NCBI GenBank assembly: GCA_025922795.1
Contig: JAICHC010000070.1
Location: 1-9,262, forward strand
DNA from: Candidatus Binatia bacterium
GTDB taxonomy: Bacteria; Desulfobacterota_B; Binatia; UBA9968
Length of the DNA: 9,262 nt
Direction of reading: 5' to 3'
In this document: positions 1 through 6,968 of the stretch, piece after piece
Layout of the letters: each line of letters starts with the position of its first letter
How positions within the stretch are numbered: position 1 is the stretch's first letter
Notes under the pieces: generated by a model
Told to the model about the DNA's origin: nothing
Databases searched by the model: none
The model's input: only the letters and a program-made list of their open reading frames with translations
Made by a program: the position numbers and the translations under genes

Positions 1-552
1 CTTTTTGCGATCGCGTTTCTTCAGGAGCGGCCAACCCCGACCAATCTGCTGGGCACAATGTTCATCGTCGCTGGCATTGTCTCGCTGTCCTGGCGCGGCT
101 CGGCCAAGAGATGGCGCACGCGCGATCTGCTGTTCCCTCTCGCGGCCGCTTTTCTGTTCGCCGCGCGCGACAATCTGGTTCGGGTGGGTATGCTTCACAT
201 CGATGCACCGATACTCGGCGCCTCGATCGCCGCCACCACCTCGTTTATTACTATGGCGCTGATGTATTTGACGGTCGAAGAAAAAAAGCCGCTCATCAAG
301 TCCGCCCCGCGTGGCTTTGCTTTGTTCGCCGCCGCGGGGTTCATGAATTTTTTATCCTACGCCTTCGCCTACACCGCGCTCAGCATGGAGCGGGTATCGA
401 TCATCTCGCCTTTGATAAACGCATCTTCGCTGTTTGTCCTGCCGCTTTCGGCCTGGTTCCTGAAGGATGTCGAGCAGTTGACACCGCGAAAAATCGGCGC
501 CGTGCTTCTAGTGGTATTGGGAGTGGGCTTGATTTCGTGGGAGAAGTTTTAA
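1..552 (+). CDS. EamA/DMT-family transporter, C-terminal part (5' end outside window)
   Basis: This is the last 183 codons of an inner-membrane drug/metabolite transporter of the EamA type, which moves small metabolites by a proton- or gradient-linked mechanism; the substrate cannot be told from sequence. The open frame runs in from the window edge, so the ATG at 58 is internal. Fragment residues 1-30 (L-F-A-I-A-F-L-Q-E-R-P-T...LG...VAGI) match the end of an EamA repeat: a conserved Glu after a helix, then a Gly-rich last helix. A second set of about five hydrophobic helices follows (about 43-60, 69-91, 103-125, 132-154, 163-180), again with the Thr-x-x-Lys-x-x-Gly-x-x-Leu-x-x-x-Gly-Val ending typical of the family. 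It stops at TAA, 37 bp before the convergent rhomboid gene. No good terminator is visible in that gap. Family call is confident; subfamily is unknown. Confidence 0.85.
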   Translation, partial: LFAIAFLQERPTPTNLLGTMFIVAGIVSLSWRGSAKRWRTRDLLFPLAAAFLFAARDNLVRVGMLHIDAPILGASIAATTSFITMALMYLTVEEKKPLIKSAPRGFALFAAAGFMNFLSYAFAYTALSMERVSIISPLINASSLFVLPLSAWFLKDVEQLTPRKIGAVLLVVLGVGLISWEKF

Positions 553-589
553 GCGAGCTCGGGTGTGAGCCAAAAGATATTTTATGCGA

Positions 590-1309
590 TCAGTGCAGCG
601 TCGGCTTGTTTCCGTCGTCTTTGCCGCCCGGATAGACTTGGAAGCGGCGCTTGAGACGATTGAGGCGGCGGCGGTCGAGATAGTCTTTCACATGATCCCA
701 GGGATTAAATCCGCGCAAATAGATATAGCCAAACGCCATGCCGCCGAGATGGGCCAGGTGGGCGATGCCGCTTTGGCCGGCGGTGAGCGACGAATAGAGC
801 GCGATCGCGCCGATGATCATCACGAAATATTTCATCTTGATCGGAAAGAGAAAATAGAAATAAACGATTCGATTCGGATAGATCAGACCATACGCGAGCA
901 GAATGCCGTAGACTCCGGCCGACGCGCCGATGCTCGGGCCGAGTTGATTCGGTACGAACAGCGTATTTAGAATACCGCCGCCAATGACCGAGATGAAATA
1001 GTAGCGCAGGAAAAAATGACTGCCCCAGCGCCGTTCCAGATCGCAGCCAAACATCCACACCGCGAGCATGTTGAACAAAATATGGAACAGTCCACCGTGT
1101 AAAAACTGGTAAGTAAAGAGCTGCCAGAGATAAAACTCCTGCAGCACCAGCCCCGGTACCAGACCGAAGTAAAAAGTCAGGCGATAATCCGCCACTGTGC
1201 CGAGCACCGTTTGCAAAACAAAAACCGCGATGTTGACGATCAAAAGAAACTTAACCGCCGGCGTCACGCCGCCGGGACCGAACATGATCTGTCGAGTTTG
1301 GTATTGCAC
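590..1309 (-). CDS. Rhomboid-family intramembrane serine protease
   Basis: A 239-residue polytopic membrane protein that should cut transmembrane segments of other proteins inside the cytoplasmic membrane; its substrates are unknown. Visible hallmarks are the HxxxN motif (His76, Asn80 in F-H-I-L-F-N), the catalytic Ser130 in G-A-S-A-G, and the catalytic His187 in A-H-L-G-G. These form the Ser/His dyad and oxyanion site known from GlpG. About six helices fit the basic bacterial fold. The last 30 residues are a basic cytoplasmic tail (D-R-R-R-L-N-R-L-K-R-R). The Gly after Ser is replaced by Ala (GASAG rather than GASG), which also occurs in other bacterial rhomboids, so activity is expected. 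The start is GTG at 1309, giving the family-like N-terminus leading into T-P-A-V-K; an ATG at 1285 is the alternative, and neither has a strong ribosome site. It lies 51 bp downstream of livF on the same strand and could be co-transcribed. Confidence 0.93.
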   Translation of the reverse strand: MQYQTRQIMFGPGGVTPAVKFLLIVNIAVFVLQTVLGTVADYRLTFYFGLVPGLVLQEFYLWQLFTYQFLHGGLFHILFNMLAVWMFGCDLERRWGSHFFLRYYFISVIGGGILNTLFVPNQLGPSIGASAGVYGILLAYGLIYPNRIVYFYFLFPIKMKYFVMIIGAIALYSSLTAGQSGIAHLAHLGGMAFGYIYLRGFNPWDHVKDYLDRRRLNRLKRRFQVYPGGKDDGNKPTLH

Positions 1310-1360
1310 TGCGCTTTAGCTTATCCGTTCGATCGAGCTGTTTAAAGAGCGCGCCGAGTT

Positions 1361-2048
1361 TTATCCGCCCAGGTAGGCCTGGCGCACCAGATCGTTACCG
1401 GCTAGTTCGCCGGCGGTGCCTTCCAGAATGACCGTGCCGGTCTCCAGGACGTAACCGCGGTGCGAGATCGCCAGCGCCATGGCAGCGTTTTGCTCGACCA
1501 GCAAAACCGTCACTCCCGCGTTATTGATCGTCCGGATGTTTTCGAGAATCTGTTCGACGATCTTCGGCGCCAGCCCCATGGAAGGCTCATCGAGTAGTAA
1601 GAGCCTGGGCTTGGTCATGAGCGCTCGACCGATCGCAAGCATCTGCTGCTCACCGCCCGAGAGCGTACCGGCGTATTGTTTCTGCCGTTCTTTAAGGCGC
1701 GGAAACATTTCGCAGACAAATTCCAGCTCCGGCGCCAGCGCATCTCTGGCGCGAGCATAGGCGCCGATCCGAAGATTTTCCAGTACGGTGAAGCGCGGAA
1801 AGACTTTTCTGCCCTCCGGCACGTGGGCCACGCCGCGGTGGACGATGTCGTGCGCCTCGAGTCGATGGAGTGCTTCGCCATCGAGCTCGACCGAACCGTG
1901 TCGCGGCCGCAATAAGCCTGACAAGGTCTTCAGCGTCGTGGTCTTGCCCGCGCCGTTGGCGCCCAATAGCGTTACCAGTTCGCCCCGTTCGATGGCGAAC
2001 GACACCCCTTTCAATGCGTGAATCGCGCCGTAATAGACATGGAGGTCG

Positions 2049-2062
<14 letters not shown>
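1361..2062 (-). CDS. livF: Branched-chain amino-acid ABC transporter, ATP-binding protein LivF
   Basis: One of the two cytoplasmic ATPases that power the Liv (HAAT) importer. It is 233 residues, the usual LivF length. Walker A is G-A-N-G-A-G-K-T (34-41), the ABC signature is L-S-G-G-E-Q-Q (134-140), and Walker B is L-L-L-L-D-E-P (154-160) with catalytic Glu159. The usual switch His is Gln191 (V-E-Q-N), a replacement normal for LivF that helps separate it from LivG. V-P-E-G-R-x-V-F (81-88) is also LivF-typical. The ATG at 2062 lies inside the end of livG (14-nt overlap), implying translational coupling; a GGAG lies very close to the ATG. It is the last of the four liv genes. Confidence 0.96.
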
Positions 2063-2834
<772 letters not shown>

Positions 2835-2835
2835 G

Positions 2836-4083
2836 CTATTTTTTGCGCTCCTTGCCTGGAGGCAGCACTCCCTGCGGACGAAAGATCATCATCACGATGA
2901 GAATCAAACCGAAAACCATGCGCTCGTATTTCGCCGGCTCGAACTGCGCCGGGATCTGGCTCAAGGAGTAGCTGCCGAGTAACGGGATCACCAGCTCCGC
3001 GCCCGACTGGCGCAAGCCGTTAAGCCAAAGCGATAAACCTTTGAGCAATTGTAAGTTGAGAATGGTCACTCCGGTCGCGCCGAGAATTGCGCCCGGGATC
3101 GAGCCCATGCCGCCGAGAATCACCATCGCGAGGACGCCGATGGATTCCATGAACGTGAAACTCTCCGGATTGATAAAGACCTGCTTGGCGGCAAACAGCA
3201 CGCCAACGGCTGAAGCGAACGACGCGCCGACGGCAAAGCCGAGCAGCTTCATGCGCACAACCGGAACCCCCATAGCCGCAGCGGCAACTTCGTCCTCGCG
3301 GATCGCTTTCCAGGCGCGACCGACACGGGAGCTTTCTAGTCGGCGCGTCACCCTGATGATCACACCGACGATGATGAGAATGAGAAAATAAAAATAGAGC
3401 GGATAAAGCTTGGCTTCGGAAACGTCCAGGCCGGAGTATTCGAGCAGCGGCTGAAAAAACAGCGGCGGCTTGGTGATCGGCGCAATGCCGCGCGGGCCGT
3501 TCGTCAGGTTCACCGGCTTATCGAGATTATTCACCAGCGCGCGCACCACTTCGGCAAAGCCGAGCGTGACGATGGCGAGATAGTCGCCCCGCAGGCGCAA
3601 CACGGGCAAGCCCAACAAGACGCCGGTCAGTGCGCCGAGCGCGACGCTTAAGATCAAAAAGAGAAAGAACCAATTGGAGGATAGCGGAAACAAGCCCCCT
3701 GGAATAAATTCGTTGGCTTGCGGCGAGCCGAAAATCGCCCACAGATAAGCGCCGATCGCATAGAAGGCGACAAACCCGAGGTTGAGCAGTCCGACAAAAC
3801 CAACCACAATGTTAAGCCCAAGTGCCAGAGCGACGAAGATACCGATCTGAATAGCAACTTCGAGGTAATAACCGTTCATCCAGCCGAGGATAGGCAAGAG
3901 CACGATCAGTAATAGCGCACCGATAAATAATTTGATCTTCTGCGGCGCATCGACGTAGTAGAGCCATAGCAGCGAAGCCTCGACCGCTAAAAACGCCAAC
4001 ACGGATTGCGGGAACCAAAATGCGAGCAAACAACTGGCGGCGATGTAACCGCACAATCCCAGTACTGGCAGTGAACAGATCAC
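2836..4083 (-). CDS. livM: Branched-chain amino-acid ABC transporter, permease LivM
   Basis: One of the two channel-forming permeases of the Liv importer in the cytoplasmic membrane. At 415 residues it is the long form: residues 1-70 add two or three hydrophobic helices before the core, as in long LivM proteins such as that of E. coli. The core starts with G-L-N-I-V-V-G-F-V-G-L-L-N-L-G (89-103). The cytoplasmic coupling loop that contacts the ATPases is at about 256-287 (R-A-W-K-A-I-R-E-D-E...A-A-M-G-V). G-G-M-G-S-I-P-G-A (324-332) and the C-terminal F-R-P-Q-G (401-405) are strongly family-specific. The start is GTG at 4083, overlapping the livH stop in a GTGA junction with GGGAG just upstream. 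Only the first helices make the N-terminus less certain. Confidence 0.95.
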   Translation of the reverse strand: MICSLPVLGLCGYIAASCLLAFWFPQSVLAFLAVEASLLWLYYVDAPQKIKLFIGALLLIVLLPILGWMNGYYLEVAIQIGIFVALALGLNIVVGFVGLLNLGFVAFYAIGAYLWAIFGSPQANEFIPGGLFPLSSNWFFLFLILSVALGALTGVLLGLPVLRLRGDYLAIVTLGFAEVVRALVNNLDKPVNLTNGPRGIAPITKPPLFFQPLLEYSGLDVSEAKLYPLYFYFLILIIVGVIIRVTRRLESSRVGRAWKAIREDEVAAAAMGVPVVRMKLLGFAVGASFASAVGVLFAAKQVFINPESFTFMESIGVLAMVILGGMGSIPGAILGATGVTILNLQLLKGLSLWLNGLRQSGAELVIPLLGSYSLSQIPAQFEPAKYERMVFGLILIVMMIFRPQGVLPPGKERKK

Positions 4084-5048
4084 GCCTTGCTCTCCCGTAC
4101 GGTCTCACCGAGCAGCCCCTTGGGACGAAAAATTAGGATGAGAATCAAAACCAAGAAAGCGAATACATCTTTGTACTCGGCGCCGAACGCACCGTCGGTG
4201 ATTAACGAGAGATACGAAGCGGCGAAGGCCTCGAGCAGGCCAAGCAGCATGCCGCCGACCATCGCGCCGGGTATATTGCCGATACCACCGAGAACGGCGG
4301 CGGTGAACGCCTTTAGGCCCGGAATGAAGCCGCTGTAAGGATTGACGAGGCTGTAATGGATGCCGAAAAGCACGCCCGCAAGCCCGCCGAGCGCCCCACC
4401 GACGAAAAACGTCAACGCGATCACCCGTTTCACCGGCACGCCCATCAAGGAAGCCGTGTCTGGATCTTGCGCGACGGCGCGGATACCCATTCCCAATTTG
4501 GTGCGGTTCACGAAAATGTGCAGTCCGGCCAGGGTTGCCAATGCGGTGACGATCACCAGCATCGACTTCACCGGGATGACCAAGGTCGCGGTCAGTGGCA
4601 CGATCTGGTCGAGAAACTCCAGACTCGGATAGCTCAAATAAAAAGTGTTGCGCCATAAGCTTTCAAACAAGCGCAAGCCATCTTGCAAAAAAAACGACGC
4701 GCCGATGGCGGAGATCAGTGCCACCAGGCGAGGCCCGCCAAGCAGCGGACGGTAAGCAACGCGTTCAAGCGCCATCGCGGCAAACCCGCTGATGACCATG
4801 CCCGCCGTGATGACGAGCAGAAGCACCGCCGCAGGATGAAGTGTGTTGAGAAAACCGGCGCTCTCCAGGAGCAGCATGACTTCGACGCCGACAAACGCGC
4901 CGAGAACAAAAATTTCGCTATGGGCGAAGTTGATAAACTCCAAGACGCCGTAAACCATCGTGTAGCCCAGGGCGATCAGCGCGTACATGAAGCCCAAGAC
5001 GATGCCATCCACGAAAACTTGAGGCAGGATTTCCAGTGCGATTTCCAA
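4080..5048 (-). CDS. livH: Branched-chain amino-acid ABC transporter, permease LivH
   Basis: The partner permease to LivM and first gene of the cassette. It has 322 residues and about eight membrane helices. Family marks are the N-terminal D-G-I-V-L-G-F-M-Y-A-L-I-A-L-G-Y-T-M-V-Y-G run (14-34), N-F-A-H-S-E (40-45), the coupling loop G-I-R-A-V-A-Q-D-P-D-T-A-S-L-M-G (188-203), G-G-I-G-N-I-P-G-A (254-262) and the C-terminal F-R-P-K-G-L (307-312). The start used here is TTG at 5048: it is the only likely initiation codon after an in-frame stop 15 nt upstream, with AAGGG 11 nt before it. A GTG at codon 13 is the alternative. No substrate-binding gene precedes it; the next gene upstream, asmA-like, is divergent. 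Confidence 0.93.
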   Translation of the reverse strand: MEIALEILPQVFVDGIVLGFMYALIALGYTMVYGVLEFINFAHSEIFVLGAFVGVEVMLLLESAGFLNTLHPAAVLLLVITAGMVISGFAAMALERVAYRPLLGGPRLVALISAIGASFFLQDGLRLFESLWRNTFYLSYPSLEFLDQIVPLTATLVIPVKSMLVIVTALATLAGLHIFVNRTKLGMGIRAVAQDPDTASLMGVPVKRVIALTFFVGGALGGLAGVLFGIHYSLVNPYSGFIPGLKAFTAAVLGGIGNIPGAMVGGMLLGLLEAFAASYLSLITDGAFGAEYKDVFAFLVLILILIFRPKGLLGETVRESKA

Positions 5049-5097
5049 TGCGGCGCGGACCCTTCAGAGGGGGCTATGCTAACAAATAGTTGTTTCC

Positions 5098-5125
5098 GCC
5101 GCCACTGTTGGATTCGCTTGGCGGC
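5098..5125. repeat. Perfect 7-bp inverted repeat in the livH-asmA divergent region
   Basis: GCCGCCA (5098-5104) is repeated in inverse as TGGCGGC (5119-5125) with a 14-nt spacer. The start-to-start distance of the half-sites is 21 bp, two helical turns, which would suit a dimeric regulator binding one DNA face. It sits between the liv cassette and the asmA-like promoter. It could equally be a transcript hairpin in the livH leader or chance. Seen directly; role inferred. Confidence 0.4.
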
Positions 5126-5187
5126 AAATTGAATTCACGACAGTCGAAGAAAGTTCTGGCCACGACCAAGACCTCGCCGCGAATTAT

Positions 5188-5215
5188 TTGGAAACCAGCG
5201 CTAATCGCGTATAAT
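5188..5215 (+). promoter_or_regulatory. Sigma70-like promoter of the asmA-like gene
   Basis: A perfect TATAAT -10 box (5210-5215) lies 16 bp after a TTGGAA -35 box (5188-5193, four of six consensus bases). Transcription would start near 5222. The ribosome site GAAAGAG (5224-5230) follows directly, then the ATG at 5237, giving a leader of only about 15 nt. The tight order of boxes, ribosome site and ATG supports both the promoter and the gene start. Confidence 0.6.
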
Positions 5216-5236
5216 GCGCGACCGAAAGAGTCTGCT

Positions 5237-6811
5237 ATGCCCCGCGAAGTAACATCACCGACTTTGGCGCTGCCGTCTTGGAGCTACAAGATCAAGAGGG
5301 CCGCATGGATCGCTCTTGCGGTCTTGGGCTTCTTACTTGCCGCCGTCCTCCTTGTGCCCCATTTCATCGACCTGGCAATATTCAAGCGCACCTACCTGCC
5401 GCGAATCGAAGAGTCCCTAAACCGGCGTGTTGACGTGAGCGAAGTTCGGCTGAGCCTCATTCCCCTGCCTTCGATCCGTTTATCGAATCTAAGAGTCTTC
5501 GATAGCCCTCCGGCCCATGCGGATAACACCTTTTTCTCGGCCCAACAGGTGCAACTGCGGCTCCGATTATGGCCGCTGCTGAAGGGCCGCTTCGAAATTT
5601 CTGAGCTTGTGCTCGATAAACCCAGCTTTAACTTGATCAAGCAACGTGATGGCCGATTCAACTCCGATATCCCAGAGAAAAAGACTTCGCCGGCCGGTCA
5701 CCGCGAAGTCAAAAAACGCGCCGAAGCGCCAAAAGCGACGGAGACGCCGCTCGCAGCTCTTTTGATTCCAGGCAACCTGAGCATCCGCGACGGTCAACTC
5801 AATCTAATCGCCAAAGGCGAGGCACCGATCAACATCAAAGATATCGATTTCTCACTCCGCGACTTTTCGTCCGGAGCTCCGTTTCCGTTTCGAGCATCGT
5901 TCAATCATCCGGGGCTGAAGACCGTCTCCCTGACAGGCGAGCTCGATTATCACGAAGAAAAAGCTCTCCTCGAGCTTAAAAATAACCGTCTCAAGATTGA
6001 TGATCTGACCTTGCCGCTACGGGGCAACATAGGCGATGTGTCGACTATGCCGTGGTTTAGCCTAAATCTAACTAGCGATGACGTTGACGCTAAACCGATC
6101 TTTCACATCCTGTCGGTTTTCGGATTAGCGCCGCGCGATACCGAGGTTTCCGGTCCCATGGGCATGCACATGAACGTCACCGGCCCGTTGAATCATCTCG
6201 TCATGCAGATTCGCGGCGTATTCAGAAACGTGCGGATTCACGGCAAACGTGCTTTGAAAGGCCGCCTGAACGGCGAAGTCTTGATTCGTCTGCCGATGGG
6301 AGTCGGCCCGCTCAGCCAGCGCTTACAGGGCAATGGCAAGCTCATTGCCCGAGACGGTGAGCTGACCAACGTCAATGTGATCAAGAAGATCGAACGGGTG
6401 ACCGGCGTAATCGGCCTGTCCAAGAATCAACAACGCCAAGCCACGACGTTTAAGACCATGGAAGCGGACTTCATCGTTGGCGGCGGCTACGCGGAATTTA
6501 CCCGTCTATATCTGCTGAATCCACAGATGGAAGTTAGCGGCGGGGGGACCATGACCATCGAAAAAACGATCTTGGACGTAGCGCTCAGCACTGCGCTTTC
6601 GCCGCAAGTTTCGGCCCACGCCGGACATGGCCGAATGACGAGCTATTTCAAAGACAAGCAAGGGCGAATCGTCGTACCGTTAAGAATTAGCGGACCGGTG
6701 GAAAATCCCTCGGTGGATTTAAATGCCGGCAAGATCGCCGGGGCCGGCTTGCCGCAGAATGTCGAGAAGGGATTCAGCTCGTTTTTTAGACGCGTCTTGC
6801 GTAGTCCCTGA
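5237..6811 (+). CDS. AsmA-family envelope protein
   Basis: A 524-residue protein anchored in the inner membrane by one N-terminal helix (about 22-42, I-A-L-A-V-L-G-F-L-L-A-A-V) with the rest in the periplasm. AsmA-family proteins act in outer-membrane assembly and envelope lipid handling; no exact role can be given here. The AsmA N-domain follows the helix (F-K-R-T-Y-L-P-R-I-E-E-S-L-N-R-R-V, 49-65, then L-S-L-I-P-L-P-S-I-R-L-S-N-L-R-V). A charged linker at about 146-170 leads to a beta-rich middle. The AsmA C-terminal domain runs from about 360 to 497 (V-T-G-V-I-G-L, a G-G-G-x-M-T-I strand, P-L-R-I-S-G-P-V-E-N-P). It is much shorter than TamB or YhdP. ATG 5237 is chosen over an in-frame start at 5090 because the promoter and ribosome site lie between them and the extra 49 residues look non-family. 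Confidence 0.87.
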   Translation: MPREVTSPTLALPSWSYKIKRAAWIALAVLGFLLAAVLLVPHFIDLAIFKRTYLPRIEESLNRRVDVSEVRLSLIPLPSIRLSNLRVFDSPPAHADNTFFSAQQVQLRLRLWPLLKGRFEISELVLDKPSFNLIKQRDGRFNSDIPEKKTSPAGHREVKKRAEAPKATETPLAALLIPGNLSIRDGQLNLIAKGEAPINIKDIDFSLRDFSSGAPFPFRASFNHPGLKTVSLTGELDYHEEKALLELKNNRLKIDDLTLPLRGNIGDVSTMPWFSLNLTSDDVDAKPIFHILSVFGLAPRDTEVSGPMGMHMNVTGPLNHLVMQIRGVFRNVRIHGKRALKGRLNGEVLIRLPMGVGPLSQRLQGNGKLIARDGELTNVNVIKKIERVTGVIGLSKNQQRQATTFKTMEADFIVGGGYAEFTRLYLLNPQMEVSGGGTMTIEKTILDVALSTALSPQVSAHAGHGRMTSYFKDKQGRIVVPLRISGPVENPSVDLNAGKIAGAGLPQNVEKGFSSFFRRVLRSP

Positions 6812-6835
6812 GCAAGCTTCATACATAAGAAGCAG

Positions 6836-6928
6836 GGGTGCAAAGCTGCACCACTCCAGAGAGCGTGGCAGGCGTTGTCCATCCTTGATGCTCAGAGTCA
6901 TACAGTTGGGATTTCCATCAAGTGCCAA
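6836..6928 (-). pseudogene. Possible remnant of a DUF2442-like small protein
   Basis: Read on the minus strand, this stretch gives about 31 residues including M-T-L-S-I-K-D-G-Q-R-L-P-R-S-L-E-W. The D-G-x-R-L-x-x-x-L-E-W spacing and the preceding alternating strand match the core of DUF2442 proteins as I remember them, which are small partners often found near toxin-antitoxin genes. No good start codon precedes it, the next residues (C-S-F-A-P-L-L-L) fit poorly, and the frame then runs antisense into the asmA-like gene. It may be a decayed fragment or a coincidence. Confidence 0.2.
6837..6852. terminator. Short hairpin between convergent genes, possible weak terminator
   Basis: GGTGCA (6837-6842) pairs perfectly with TGCACC (6847-6852) around a 4-nt loop, 26 nt after the asmA-like stop and 117 nt past the yihY-like stop. 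There is no T-run after it on the plus strand and only a T-rich CTTCTT on the minus strand, so it is a poor intrinsic terminator. Its position between converging genes is the main support. Confidence 0.3.
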
Positions 6929-6968
6929 ACGCTCGCCCGAACTGAAGAGGTCAGCGGTTTCCGATGAT

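Larger units (their letters stand above)
5049..5236. other. Divergent intergenic region between livH and the asmA-like gene
   Basis: About 190 bp that must hold the start signals for both the liv cassette (leftward) and the asmA-like gene (rightward). The rightward side has a clear sigma70-like promoter at 5188-5215. On the leftward strand I see no pair of -35/-10 boxes good enough to call; the best -10-like word is TAGCAT (5076-5081 read in reverse) without a matching -35. A perfect inverted repeat lies at 5098-5125. No RNA gene is seen. Confidence 0.6.
6812..6968. other. Convergent intergenic region after asmA-like and yihY-like genes
   Basis: A 157-bp gap where two genes end towards each other. 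It holds the short hairpin at 6837-6852 and, on the minus strand, a coding-like stretch resembling part of a DUF2442 domain (6836-6928), described separately. Nothing else is seen. Confidence 0.6.

Noticed and set aside
553..589. Terminator between the convergent DMT and rhomboid genes
   Set aside because: Only a 4-bp stem (GCTC/GAGC) can be drawn and no T-run follows.
584..970. Plus-strand open frame antisense to the rhomboid gene
   Set aside because: It is the shadow of a gene with full catalytic motifs; the plus-strand translation has no recognisable domain.
5049..5120. Leftward promoter for livH
   Set aside because: TAGCAT is present but no -35-like box occurs at suitable spacing, so I did not call it.
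4683..5132. 149-codon plus-strand open frame antisense to livH
   Set aside because: livH has every family motif in the other strand, and this translation is a charged, Gln/Asp/Arg-rich sequence typical of antisense frames in GC-rich genes.
5090..5236. N-terminal extension of the asmA-like protein to 573 residues
   Set aside because: It would begin upstream of the best promoter and ribosome site, and its sequence does not resemble an AsmA start.
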